Below are positions 54,924 through 62,165 of a DNA stretch of 64,000 nucleotides, piece after piece. Numbering within the stretch: position 1 is the stretch's first letter; each line of letters starts with the position of its first letter. This DNA is from Rhodobiaceae bacterium. GTDB lineage: Bacteria; Pseudomonadota; Alphaproteobacteria; Rhizobiales; Tepidamorphaceae. A model generated the notes under the pieces. The model worked only from the letters and a program-made list of their open reading frames with translations, ran no database searches and was not told the origin of the DNA. Made by a program: the position numbers and the translations under genes. Location of the stretch: NCBI GenBank assembly GCA_020637895.1, contig JACKJP010000004.1, positions 186,001 to 250,000 of the forward strand, given 5' to 3'.

Positions 54924-55520
54924 ATGAAATCCCTCCTCGCTGCCCTCCTCATCCTCGCCCTCTCCGCGCCCGCAGCCCTTGCCGATGACTGCGTGGGTCG
55001 TGTGGCGGACATTCTGAAAGGCTCCGCCGGACGCGAGAAGACGATGGCCGTCATCACCACCGAGATGAAGGGCCAGAAGCCGACCGTGAACGAGTTCCAC
55101 TACGCGAAATGGGACCACTACATGGTCCGGATGATCGAGCCGGCCGGTCAGCCGCTGACGCTGACCCATGACGGCGCGATGTACCAATCCGCCGACGAGG
55201 GCAAGAGCTGGACGAAGGTGCACAGCTTCGACAAGGAAGAGACCCGGGCGCTCGGCCAGAAGACGGTTGAGGAACAGGCGGGTTCGATCCGCAATGCCAT
55301 CTGTGGCAATGAGGAACTGGACGGCAAGACCTACGATACGCTGGAAGCCGACATGACGAACGTGTCGGGCATGAAATTCCAGATCCACAGCAAGTACTGG
55401 GTGGCCGCTGACGGCTTCGTCGTGAAGGCGACGACGCTGATGAAGGCGGACAATTTCGAAAGCTTCACGACCCAGGAATGGCAGCCGGCGCCGGATATGG
55501 AATTGCCGCTGCCGAACTGA
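54924..55520 (+). CDS. Periplasmic protein of unknown family, tandem copy 1
   Basis: 198 residues with signal peptide MKSLLAALLILALSAPAALAD. The mature part begins DCVGRVADILKG and contains VITTEMKGQKPTVNEFHY, LTLTHDGAMYQSADEGKSW, AGSIRNAICG (second Cys) and a closing EWQPAPDMELPLP. It is clearly related to the next gene: same signal-peptide core, same Cys positions, the same (Y/F)QS(A/P)D(E/K)GKSW and Gly-Ser-Ile-(R/Q)-Asn-Ala-(I/V)-Cys elements, and the same ending. It looks like a LolA-type or lipocalin-type sheet protein, but I do not recognise a named family. Confidence 0.7.
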   Translation: MKSLLAALLILALSAPAALADDCVGRVADILKGSAGREKTMAVITTEMKGQKPTVNEFHYAKWDHYMVRMIEPAGQPLTLTHDGAMYQSADEGKSWTKVHSFDKEETRALGQKTVEEQAGSIRNAICGNEELDGKTYDTLEADMTNVSGMKFQIHSKYWVAADGFVVKATTLMKADNFESFTTQEWQPAPDMELPLPN

Positions 55521-55543
55521 TTGCGGGAATGAGGAGAAAAATC

Positions 55544-56149
55544 ATGAGAGCCGGTTTCGCGACGATCTTCGCGCTCGCCCTCTCCGCACCCGCGGCCCTC
55601 GCCGATGACTGCGCCGACCGCATGGCTGAGTTGCACATGCAATCCATGCATCGCGAGAACATGGTCGTCGTCGTTACGACGGCGCTTCCGGATTACGGCT
55701 CGTCGCTCAAGGACGAGTTTCGCTACGCGACGGACGGCGACTATATGATCATGCCGATGTCGGACAATCCCTGGACCCTGTATCGCGGCGGCGTGCTGTT
55801 CCAATCGCCAGACAAGGGAAAAAGCTGGAAAAAGCTTCGCAGCCTCGACAAGGCGGAAATGGATGAGGCGGCGGCATCGGAGCTCAAGGAGTATCAGGAC
55901 CAGGTAGGCTCGATCCAGAACGCGGTCTGCCGCGACAAGACGATCAAGGGCGTAAACTACGAGACGGTCCGGGCCGATATGAAGGTCCGATTGCCGGAGC
56001 CAACCGAAATGCGGACGATTTATCAGGTATCGCGTGACGACGGCACCATTGTCAGATCGATATCGCTGATAACTTCCGACGGACTGCGCACCCTGGTGGA
56101 CGAAAGACGGACGCCCGCGCCCGGCCTTACGCTGCCCGAACCCGAATAG
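55544..56149 (+). CDS. Periplasmic protein of unknown family, tandem copy 2
   Basis: 201 residues, paralogous to the gene before it and starting 24 bases after it. The signal peptide RAGFATIFALALSAPAALAD is nearly the same in its second half. VVVVTTALPDYGSSLKDEFRYATDGDYM, GVLFQSPDKGKSWKKLRSLDK, QVGSIQNAVC and ERRTPAPGLTLPEPE align with copy 1. GAGGAG lies 8 bases before the ATG at 55544, which decides the start over the upstream ATG at 55529. The two genes form one transcript and probably arose by duplication. No function assigned. Confidence 0.7.
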   Translation: MRAGFATIFALALSAPAALADDCADRMAELHMQSMHRENMVVVVTTALPDYGSSLKDEFRYATDGDYMIMPMSDNPWTLYRGGVLFQSPDKGKSWKKLRSLDKAEMDEAAASELKEYQDQVGSIQNAVCRDKTIKGVNYETVRADMKVRLPEPTEMRTIYQVSRDDGTIVRSISLITSDGLRTLVDERRTPAPGLTLPEPE

Positions 56150-56209
56150 CTCTGTCTTGGCGGCATCGCCGCGCCCAACGCGCCGCACAGCCCGCCGCAG
56201 CAACGGCGG

Positions 56210-56261
56210 AATGGATCGCCGGATCAAGTCCGGCGATGACAGGCCTTTGGGTGGGGCAAGG
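56210..56261. repeat. Palindromic intergenic repeat, copy 1
   Basis: AATGGA followed by a perfect 8-bp stem TCGCCGGA-TCAAG-TCCGGCGA, then TGACAGGC and a tail with TTGGGTGGGGCAAGG. Further copies lie at 56434-56484 and 57018-57067. Confidence 0.75.
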
Positions 56262-56309
56262 GTCGTATTCCCCCCGCCCGCAATGACAGGCGTTTGGGTG
56301 GGGCAAGGT

Positions 56310-56360
56310 CTTCGCCACAAACACCGTCATTGCCCGGCTCGACCGGGCAATCCATACCGC
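56310..56360. repeat. 51-bp repeat module, copy 1
   Basis: Begins CTTCGCCACAAACACCGTCA, has the hairpin TTGCCCGG-CTCGA-CCGGGCAA, and ends TCCATACCGC. It is identical over 51 bases to 57071-57121. Confidence 0.8.
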
Positions 56361-56433
56361 CCTGCTTTCAAACTGACGGGCTGAGGCGAGCGCGCACCAC
56401 ACGCCGTCGCACCACCCGCCGAAACGACAGAGG

Positions 56434-56484
56434 AATGGATCGCCGGATCAGGTCCGGCGATGACAGGCTCTTGGGTGGGCAAGG
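56434..56484. repeat. Palindromic intergenic repeat, copy 2
   Basis: Same layout as the copy at 56210, with stem TCGCCGGA-TCAGG-TCCGGCGA and a tail shortened by one G. Confidence 0.75.
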
Positions 56485-56591
56485 GTCGTATTCCCCCCCC
56501 TCGCCCGCGATGACAGGCTTTTGGGTGGGGCAAGGGCTGATGCCCTTGACGATGACGGGTCTGCTGGCGTGGCGAGCGCTTTATCCGTGCC

Positions 56592-56840
56592 CTATTCGCA
56601 CTGCAGTTCCCAGGCGAATTTCTCGTCTTTCAGCGTCTTGCATTCCTGTTTCACGCTGCCTTCGCAGGCCTTGATGCGGTCGTCGATCTGCTTCTTCCAC
56701 CCCTTGCAGTAATCCGACTGGCCGCCGCTTGCCGCCTGGGTCTGCTCGGCGGGCTTCGCGTCCTGCTTGTCCTCCGCCAGCGCCGGCATTGAAACAAGAC
56801 TGGCGGCGAAAAGCGCCGCGGCAAAGATGCTGCGTATCAT
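56592..56840 (-). CDS. Small secreted Cys-containing protein
   Basis: 82 residues: signal peptide (IRSIFAAALFAASLVSMPALA), a Gln/Lys/Ala-rich linker, and a compact end DYCKGWKKQIDDRIKACEGSVKQECKTLKDEKFAWELQCE with four Cys that could form two disulfides. GGAGGAAA lies 6 bases before the ATG at 56840, so the long upstream open frame, which reads through repeats, is rejected. I do not recognise the family. Confidence 0.68.
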   Translation of the reverse strand: MIRSIFAAALFAASLVSMPALAEDKQDAKPAEQTQAASGGQSDYCKGWKKQIDDRIKACEGSVKQECKTLKDEKFAWELQCE

Positions 56841-57017
56841 CGAGGGTTTCCTCCTCCCCTGGTGTTTTCTCTTCCGCGCGGTCTCTTGCGGACCGTCAGT
56901 GTGCGGAACATTCCGGCCGACACCGTAACACGCCATCAGACGAGGGCAACCGGGAAGGCCAGGGTGTTCGCGCGACAAAGGGCAACGCGGCCGCCTGGAG
57001 CCGTGGGATCGCGGCAG

Positions 57018-57067
57018 AATGGATCGTCGGGTCAAGCCCGACGATGACAGGCTTATGGGTATGGCAA
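57018..57067. repeat. Palindromic intergenic repeat, copy 3
   Basis: AATGGA, stem TCGTCGGG-TCAAG-CCCGACGA, TGACAGGC and a tail ending GGCAAGG. Compensating changes in both arms relative to copy 1 (CCGGA/TCCGG to TCGGG/CCCGA) preserve the hairpin. Confidence 0.75.
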
Positions 57068-57070
57068 GGC

Positions 57071-57121
57071 CTTCGCCACAAACACCGTCATTGCCCGGCT
57101 CGACCGGGCAATCCATACCGC
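57071..57121. repeat. 51-bp repeat module, copy 2
   Basis: Identical over 51 bases to 56310-56360. As in that place, it directly follows the GGCAAGG tail of another module, so the two modules form one composite element. Confidence 0.8.
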
Positions 57122-57170
57122 GTGCGGGTCGCAGGTTCGGGTCAGCGCGTCTGGCGCCCTGCCCCAAAAA

Positions 57171-57196
57171 CAAAAAGACGGGGTTCGCACCCCGCC
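57171..57196 (-). terminator. Probable terminator of the minus-strand csp gene
   Basis: On the minus strand GGCGGGGT-GCGA-ACCCCGTC (one G-U pair) runs into TTTTTG and a further T-run. It is 178 bases past the csp stop, giving a long 3' untranslated region. Confidence 0.5.
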
Positions 57197-57374
57197 TTCC
57201 GTCACGGCGATCATGTCGCCGATACCGTCTCTCGTTTGATCGCCAGGGCTGCCAGTACATCCGTGGTCAGCCGGCGCCAAAAGACGGGTTATCTCTTCGA
57301 TCGTTTGAAACTTCGCACGATTACATGTCGATCGTATGACACATAACCGGAAATTTCAGAACGAATGGTGCAGC

Positions 57375-57584
57375 TTACGCTGCAGAGAGCTTGTCCGCAG
57401 AAGACTTGCCGCTGCGATTGTCCTTGACGATCTCGTAGTTGACCTTCTGGCCTTCGTTGAGGCCGGACATGCCGGACCGCTCAACCGCAGAGATGTGGAC
57501 GAAAACGTCAGATCCGCCATCGGTCGGCTCGATGAAGCCGAAACCCTTGGTGGCGTTAAACCATTTGACTGTACCTTGAGCCAT
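57375..57584 (-). CDS. Cold-shock protein, CspA family
   Basis: 69 residues; single-stranded nucleic acid chaperone with one cold-shock domain. RNP1 KGFGFIEP and RNP2 VFVHIS are intact (GTVKWFNATKGFGFIEPTDGGSDVFVHISAVERSGM), and it ends with a short Ser/Lys/Ala-rich tail. A plausible sigma-70 promoter about 140 bases upstream gives it a long leader, as csp mRNAs often have. A second cold-shock protein gene is at 61537. Confidence 0.95.
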   Translation of the reverse strand: MAQGTVKWFNATKGFGFIEPTDGGSDVFVHISAVERSGMSGLNEGQKVNYEIVKDNRSGKSSADKLSAA

Positions 57585-57888
57585 GTCGCGTAATCCTTTT
57601 CATGCGCGTGCTGACATGCGGCCAAGCCGGGCCGCTTTCCGATCGAGTGTTCTGGGTAGGGAGACGTCAGCAGGCGCCCTAAGGCGCGTAGGCACGATGT
57701 CGCGTGGCCAAAAGTGTCGATGCGTGTACATAGGCTCTTTTCGTCCCAATTGCAACCTAGCGCCCCGATGCTCGTTGTTCCGACCGGCAGAGCAGGGTCG
57801 TTCAGCAACCGTTCAGCTTCCTGAACGTATTTTGTCATCATGGGGGGCAATGAGACGCCCTTTGGGATTTCGAGGAGGCCTTGAGGCC
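57585..57888. other. 304-bp region: csp leader and divergent BA14K promoter side
   Basis: The half next to the csp gene (57585 to about 57720) is its probable leader on the minus strand; the rest should contain the promoter of the BA14K gene on the plus strand. I see no further gene. Confidence 0.45.
57727..57755 (-). promoter_or_regulatory. Candidate sigma-70 promoter of the csp gene
   Basis: On the minus strand TTGCAA, a 17-bp spacer, TATGTA. Transcription would begin near 57720, leaving a leader of about 135 nt before the ATG at 57584. Confidence 0.45.
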
Positions 57889-58371
57889 ATGAAGAGTAGC
57901 GTGAAGAAGTTCGTTGCCGCGACGCTTGTCGCATCCACCGCAGCCCTCGGCCTTGCCGGCGCCGCCGAAGCCGGCCCGCGCCACTGGCGCCCGGCCTATG
58001 GCCCCGGCCCCGTCGTGCACCACCACTACTATCCGCGCCCGGCCTATGTCTATCGCGACAATTCCGGCGAAGCGCTGGCCATCGGGCTTGCCGCCGGCGT
58101 GCTTGGCGCCGCCATCCTGACCGCACCCGGTGCGGTGCCCGCGCCATCCACCGGCTATTATTACCAGCCGGCGCCGCAGGCCTATGATCCCTATCCGGAT
58201 TATTACGTCGCCAACAGCCGTCCGGCCGAAGAGCCCTATTACAATTCACGGACCGGCGAATGGGTCGGCTCGCGGGAATGGCTCGCCTACTGCACATCGC
58301 GTTACCGCACCTTCGATCCCGCCACCGGCACCTTCATGCACGAGAGCGGTGTCAGGATGATGTGCCAGTAG
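57889..58371 (+). CDS. BA14K family secreted protein, copy 1
   Basis: 160 residues. The signal peptide ends AAEAG. A His/Tyr/Pro-rich linker (HHHYYPRPAYVYRDN), a short hydrophobic glycine-zipper (ALAIGLAAGVLGAAILTAPGAV), another Tyr/Pro-rich part, and the C-terminal BA14K motif WLAYCTSRYRTFDPATGTFMHESGVRMMCQ follow. BA14K proteins are lectin-like immunoreactive envelope proteins of Brucella and relatives. GAGGAGG precedes the ATG at 57889. It is related to the gene at 58561 by the same C-terminal motif. Confidence 0.84.
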   Translation: MKSSVKKFVAATLVASTAALGLAGAAEAGPRHWRPAYGPGPVVHHHYYPRPAYVYRDNSGEALAIGLAAGVLGAAILTAPGAVPAPSTGYYYQPAPQAYDPYPDYYVANSRPAEEPYYNSRTGEWVGSREWLAYCTSRYRTFDPATGTFMHESGVRMMCQ

Positions 58372-58384
58372 GCATCGCCGTCAT

Positions 58385-58415
58385 GGTTCCGTTACCCGTT
58401 ACCGGTAACGGAACC
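58385..58415. other. 12-bp perfect inverted repeat between the two BA14K genes
   Basis: GGTTCCGTTACC, a 7-nt spacer (CGTTACC) and GGTAACGGAACC. It lies 14 bases after the stop at 58371, with no T-run on either side, so it may be an mRNA 3'-end hairpin or a protein site rather than a terminator. Confidence 0.6.
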
Positions 58416-58560
58416 TGCAACCGGCAATGATTTGTGAAGCGGCGCCTATGCCCGCGCCGCGCCTGCGTAACCATATAATGGGCATGCAGACCCGCGCCGC
58501 GGGTGCCAACGTCCCCTGAGGGACCGCAGCCTTCTTCGGCGCTGAACGGAGGCTAGAGAA

Positions 58561-58983
58561 ATGTTGTCCAGATTCAAACTTCCGACCGCGCTTGTCGCGG
58601 GTGCAGCGGCGCTTATGGCGGTCTTCGTCGTCGGCACGCCGCAGCCGGCCAAGGCCGGCGGCTTCTACGGCTATTACCAGGTGGGCGGCGGCTACTATTA
58701 CCCGCGCTATTACCGCTATCGTCAGCCCTATCCGCGCTACCAGTATTATCCGCGCTACAGGACCTACCCCGGCTACGGCTACTACTATCGCGACAACAAT
58801 GCCGCTGTCGCGCTCGGCATTATGGGCGCGATGGTCGGGACGGCGCTGGCCAACAGCGGCGCTCGGTCAGGCTGGGTCGGCACGCCGGCCTGGTACGACT
58901 ATTGCCGTCGCAAGTACAAGACCTTCGATCCGCACACCGGAACCTACATGTCCAATCGCGGATACAGGCGCACCTGCCGCTAG
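58561..58983 (+). CDS. BA14K family secreted protein, copy 2
   Basis: 140 residues. Signal peptide ending PAKAG, a very Tyr/Arg/Gly/Pro-rich middle (GYYQVGGGYYYPRYYRYRQP and on), a short glycine-zipper (AVALGIMGAMVGTALANSGA) and the BA14K end WYDYCRRKYKTFDPHTGTYMSNRGYRRTC. Both Cys of the motif are present. The middle region differs completely in sequence from copy 1 although composition is similar. Its stop codon shares a CTAG with the stop of the converging DUF922 gene. Confidence 0.84.
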   Translation: MLSRFKLPTALVAGAAALMAVFVVGTPQPAKAGGFYGYYQVGGGYYYPRYYRYRQPYPRYQYYPRYRTYPGYGYYYRDNNAAVALGIMGAMVGTALANSGARSGWVGTPAWYDYCRRKYKTFDPHTGTYMSNRGYRRTCR

Positions 58984-59696
58984 CGCGTCGAGGGATTGAT
59001 CACCAGATCGGATGGATCGCCGGAAAGCGCATTGCGCGCTGGCCGGCGGTTTTCCGTATGGCGATCTTCCGGTCGCGAGGGCGCGAAGGCGGCGCGTGAC
59101 TGAATGCTGGCCACCTCCTTCAGCGCATCCGCGATCAGGGGCATGGAATCGTGTCGCGCGCCGTCGTGATCGTCGAGCGCCTGGTTCAGGACGCGGCAGC
59201 GTGCCCACTCACGGTCGCTGATCGCCTGGACCTGTTGGGAAAAAGCCGAGCATGACGGCGCCGGCGGCAGCGATCTGACCTGCCTCTGGATCGCATCGAG
59301 GCAGCCCTTGAATATCTTCTCGTGCTTGAGTTCATGCGTCTTCAGTTCACCCAGGAAGCGGCTGTACTGCGCCCTCGTGGACGGTGCCATCGTCGCCGGC
59401 GCGCTGTGCCGCGGCAGCGTAACGGTAAAACGCGCCTCGAGCGTCAGATTGCTGCCGCTGCAGCTTCCCCCGGCGGACGGAGCCAGTTTCGGATCGACGT
59501 CGACCTTGGTCGTTGCATAGGCGTGATCGCCGCCATAGTCGGGCCCATGCCTGAGCATCGAATTGATCACATCGAGCGCGCTGCGGCCGTCAACGGCATA
59601 ATATTCGTAGTTCAGCTGTGTCTTGATGCCGCCGGCGAAAGCCGGAGCCGCCATCAGCAACGCCGCGGCGCAGGCCGCAGGTCCGCAAATTCCCAT
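58980..59696 (-). CDS. DUF922 secreted putative Zn protease, tandem copy 1
   Basis: 238 residues. Signal peptide ends AFAGG. NYEYYAVDGRSALDVINSM and ATTKVDVDP are the DUF922 opening, and the metal motif is H121-E-L-K-H125 (FLGELKTHELKHEKIF), after which CLDAIQ and a Cys pair follow. The tail (about 170-238) is charged and ends GDPSDLVINPSTR. DUF922 members are presumed secreted zinc-dependent proteases, and the role is unknown. GGGAGG precedes the ATG at 59696. It is paralogous to the gene at 59782. Confidence 0.84.
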   Translation of the reverse strand: MGICGPAACAAALLMAAPAFAGGIKTQLNYEYYAVDGRSALDVINSMLRHGPDYGGDHAYATTKVDVDPKLAPSAGGSCSGSNLTLEARFTVTLPRHSAPATMAPSTRAQYSRFLGELKTHELKHEKIFKGCLDAIQRQVRSLPPAPSCSAFSQQVQAISDREWARCRVLNQALDDHDGARHDSMPLIADALKEVASIQSRAAFAPSRPEDRHTENRRPARNALSGDPSDLVINPSTR

Positions 59697-59781
59697 CGCT
59701 TTCCTCCCACTCGCCCCCCAAGACGAGATGGTCGGATCGTCCCGTGGCGGACGGGTTTCGTCAAGGGGAGAGGTGGCGTCC

Positions 59782-60483
59782 CTACCGAACGTTAATGACG
59801 AGGTCCGACGGATCTCCCGTCGGCGCGAACGCCGAGGCACTGCTCCGGCTGCTGCGGCTCTGGGTTGTATTGCTGGCGGCACGGGCCTTGGCCTGATCTA
59901 CTTCCTTCAGCGCTTCGGCAATCAGCGGCAGGCGGTCGTGACGGTCGGCGTCGCGGCTGTCCAGCGCCTCGTCCTGCTGCTCGCAACGCGCCCATTCCTC
60001 TTTGACGATGGCCTTGGCCTGCCACATGAATTCATTGCAGGAGCGTGGTTTCTGCAACCGCGATATCCGGCTGTACATCTTCTGCACGCAGGCCTTGTGC
60101 AGCCGCACATGCTCGTTCTCATGGTCGAGAATGACCTTCATCAGGCGGTTGTACTGAGTGCGCGTCGATGCCGGCAGGGAACCGGGCGACCGGTGCTTGG
60201 GCAGGGTGACGAGGAATTTTGCCTGCAACGTCAGGTCGGGCGCCTCGCAATTGCCGCCACCATTGAAGCCGAGACCGTTCTCGATCTTCGTCTGCGTCGT
60301 CGCATAGGCATGACGGCGGTTCACCCGCGGCCCCTGCTGCAACATTGAGGCGACGACCTGCAGCGGCGTGCGTCCGTCAATCGCGTAATACTGATATTCC
60401 ACGCTGGTCTTCAGGCCACCGGCCCAGGCGGGCGCCGCCGCCAGCATCAAAATCAGAAACAGAATCCAGTTCGAAACGCGCAT
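59782..60483 (-). CDS. DUF922 secreted putative Zn protease, tandem copy 2
   Basis: 233 residues, alignable with the neighbour without gaps up to the metal motif H121-E-N-E-H125 (VILDHENEHVRLH). Signal peptide ends AWAGG, then VEYQYYAIDGRTPLQVV and HAYATTQTKIE. The ending APTGDPSDLVINVR repeats the neighbour's. The two genes lie on the same strand 85 bases apart, so they are a tandem duplication, probably co-transcribed with this one first. Confidence 0.84.
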   Translation of the reverse strand: MRVSNWILFLILMLAAAPAWAGGLKTSVEYQYYAIDGRTPLQVVASMLQQGPRVNRRHAYATTQTKIENGLGFNGGGNCEAPDLTLQAKFLVTLPKHRSPGSLPASTRTQYNRLMKVILDHENEHVRLHKACVQKMYSRISRLQKPRSCNEFMWQAKAIVKEEWARCEQQDEALDSRDADRHDRLPLIAEALKEVDQAKARAASNTTQSRSSRSSASAFAPTGDPSDLVINVR

Positions 60484-60580
60484 TCTCGCCCCCGGGCACG
60501 CCGACACGTCCGGCAATCGTCCGGCGCGCTGGCGTCTCCGTCAAGCAAAATTGGCCGGCCGCGTTTCTGCCGCCTGTCTT

Positions 60581-61219
60581 TCAGCGCAGGAAGGGATTGG
60601 TCGCACGCTCCTGACCGATGGTCGAACCGGGACCGTGTCCGCAAAGAAAGCCCATGTCGTCATCGAGCGGCAGGAGCTTGGTCTTGATTGCGTTGATCAG
60701 CGCGTCATGGTCGCCGCCCGGAAGATCCGTCCGTCCGATCGAACCGGCAAAAAGGACGTCGCCGACGATGGCGAAGTTCAGGTCCTTGTTGATGAAGACG
60801 ACCGATCCCGGCGAATGCCCCGGGCAGTGCAGGACGTCGAAGCTGTAGCCGGCAATGTCGACCGTGTCGCCCTCTTCCAGCCACTTGTCGGGCGTGACGT
60901 TGCGCGCCGGGCCGATGCCGGCGCTTGCCGCCTGCCGCTCGAGATTGTCCAGAAGCGCCTTGTCGCCAAGGTGCGGACCGGTGATCTTGACGTTGTATCT
61001 GTCGCGCATGTCGGCGGCACCGCCCGCATGATCGAGATGGCCATGCGTGAGCAGGATAGCCTCAAGCTGGATGCCCTGCTCCTCGATCACCGCCTGGATC
61101 TGATCGACGTCGCCGCCCGGATCGATGACCACGCCGCGTTTGCTGTCTTCATCCCAGAAGAGGCTGCAGTTCTGCTGATAGGCAGTCACCGGAATGACGG
61201 CGGCGCGAAGATTACCCAT
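60581..61219 (-). CDS. MBL-fold metallo-hydrolase (glyoxalase II-like)
   Basis: 212 residues, cytosolic. The metal motif T58-H-G-H-L-D-H64 is complete, with CPGHSPGSVVF, VGDVLFAGSIGRTDL and the terminal CGHGPGSTIGQE supplying the other ligands, so a dinuclear zinc site is expected. This short form (the YcbL type) resembles type II glyoxalases lacking the substrate-binding helical domain. AGGAG lies 13 bases before the ATG. It starts just after the gene-free region before the second csp gene, facing away from it. Confidence 0.9.
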   Translation of the reverse strand: MGNLRAAVIPVTAYQQNCSLFWDEDSKRGVVIDPGGDVDQIQAVIEEQGIQLEAILLTHGHLDHAGGAADMRDRYNVKITGPHLGDKALLDNLERQAASAGIGPARNVTPDKWLEEGDTVDIAGYSFDVLHCPGHSPGSVVFINKDLNFAIVGDVLFAGSIGRTDLPGGDHDALINAIKTKLLPLDDDMGFLCGHGPGSTIGQERATNPFLR

Positions 61220-61315
61220 GAAATATTTTCTCCTGCATCCAGATATCGGGGCGTTGCTTGGCCTAGCGCAATGAAGCCGGAAATGTAACCCGCCAGAGCG
61301 TCATATAAATTTCAG

Positions 61316-61344
61316 TTGCGGCTTTTTAAGTGCTGCCACATAAT
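61316..61344 (+). promoter_or_regulatory. Candidate sigma-70 promoter upstream of the second csp gene
   Basis: TTGCGG, a 17-bp spacer, CATAAT. The start would be near 61351, giving a leader of about 185 nt before the ATG at 61537. Confidence 0.4.
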
Positions 61345-61474
61345 TTTCCTCAAGGGCCGGCTGCGTGAATTACAATGCCGGCGCCGGGCGAGCATTGAAC
61401 AGGGCCCGGGAGCAACGCTGACCATTCGCATGAATGCATCACAATTCCCGATCCGGACAGACATCGCCGATTGG

Positions 61475-61507
61475 CCGCACCGCAGAACGCTGCGCGTGCG
61501 GTTTTTT
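61475..61507 (+). terminator. Strong terminator in the csp leader
   Basis: CCGCAC-CGCAG, loop AACG, CTGCG-C-GTGCGG (one bulged C), then TTTTTT and ATTT. It lies between the candidate promoter and the csp ATG, so it must be a transcript end (small RNA or attenuator) or belong to RNA starting upstream. Confidence 0.85.
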
Positions 61508-61536
61508 ATTTCCACGCCACCAGGGAACGACGCGTG

Positions 61537-61752
61537 ATGCGACAGAATGGTACGGTAAAATTCTTTAATACCCAGAAGGGCTACGGCTTTATTGCCCCCG
61601 ATGGCGGCGCGAAGGATGTCTTCGTGCACGTCACCGCGGTCGAAAGATCCGGCATTCCCCCGCTCGACAAGGGGATGAAGGTGACGTTTGATCTGGAAGA
61701 CGATCGTCGCGGCCGCGGGCCGCAGGCGGTCAATCTCCAGATCACGGGCTAG
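61537..61752 (+). CDS. Cold-shock protein, second copy
   Basis: 71 residues, one cold-shock domain: NGTVKFFNTQKGYGFIAPDGGAKDVFVHVTAVERSGI, with RNP1 KGYGFIAP and RNP2 VFVHVT, then LDKGMKVTFDLEDDRRGRGPQAVNLQI. The tail lacks the Ala/Ser extension of the gene at 57375, so the two are different paralogues. GGGA lies about 11 bases before the ATG at 61537. The position behind a strong terminator suggests control by transcription read-through. Confidence 0.94.
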   Translation: MRQNGTVKFFNTQKGYGFIAPDGGAKDVFVHVTAVERSGIPPLDKGMKVTFDLEDDRRGRGPQAVNLQITG

Positions 61753-61824
61753 CCGCACTTCCGGGCTCAGGCTCCCGGTACCCGTCACGCCCGTCCGATG
61801 GAGAAAATTGGAGGGCCTGGAACC

Positions 61825-62097
61825 ATGACGGTGATTGGACGAATGATGATTGCCTCGCTGCTGCTGGCGGCGGGACCGGTTTTGGCCGCCGAGCCGGGCA
61901 AACCCGCTGCCAAGCCCCCGGCACAAAGCAGTCCCCAGATTCACACGAGCGCGGAAATCCCGTGTTCCTGCCGCGCCAACGGCACCGACTACGATGCCGG
62001 CCAGCTGGTCTGCATCCGCGGCAAGGTCGCCCGGTGCGGCTACTCGCTCAACAATACGAGCTGGCAATTCCTCGGGCGCTCCTGTCCGACAAGCTAG
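61825..62097 (+). CDS. Small secreted protein with clustered cysteines
   Basis: 90 residues. Signal peptide TVIGRMMIASLLLAAGPVLAAE, a Pro/Ala/Lys-rich linker, and a compact end IPCSCRANGTDYDAGQLVCIRGKVARCGYSLNNTSWQFLGRSCP with five Cys, of which four can form two disulfides. GGAGGG lies 9 bases before the ATG at 61825, so an ATG nine codons earlier is rejected. Similar short proteins occur in other Hyphomicrobiales and have no known role. Confidence 0.72.
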   Translation: MTVIGRMMIASLLLAAGPVLAAEPGKPAAKPPAQSSPQIHTSAEIPCSCRANGTDYDAGQLVCIRGKVARCGYSLNNTSWQFLGRSCPTS

Positions 62098-62165
62098 GAC
62101 CGCGCGCTCCCAACGGGAAGACCATCGACTTCGTCGCGCCGGGCTGGTAACCGGTTTTCCCGACC

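Larger units (their letters stand above)
56150..56591. other. Intergenic mosaic of palindromic repeats
   Basis: 442 bases between the tandem paralogues and a small minus-strand gene. It has no gene and is built almost wholly of short repeat modules: hairpin copies at 56210 and 56434, a 51-bp module at 56310, and isolated tail modules (GACAGGC then TTGGGTGGGGCAAGG) at about 56284 and 56510. Confidence 0.7.
56841..57374. other. 534-bp gene-free region with repeats and the csp terminator
   Basis: Contains a palindromic repeat at 57018, a 51-bp module at 57071, and a terminator at about 57171-57196 that serves the minus-strand cold-shock gene. The remaining sequence (56841-57017 and 57200-57374) shows no convincing gene. 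Confidence 0.6.
61220..61536. other. 317-bp region with promoter, long leader and internal terminator
   Basis: Holds the promoter pair at 61316-61344, about 150 bases of predicted leader RNA, and a strong terminator at 61475-61507 that ends 29 bases before the second csp ATG. Short open frames in it have no ribosome binding site. Confidence 0.5.

Noticed and set aside
56150..57125. CRISPR array as explanation of the clustered repeats
   Set aside because: Spacing is irregular, the units are hairpins with different tails, there are no uniform spacers, and no cas gene is present.
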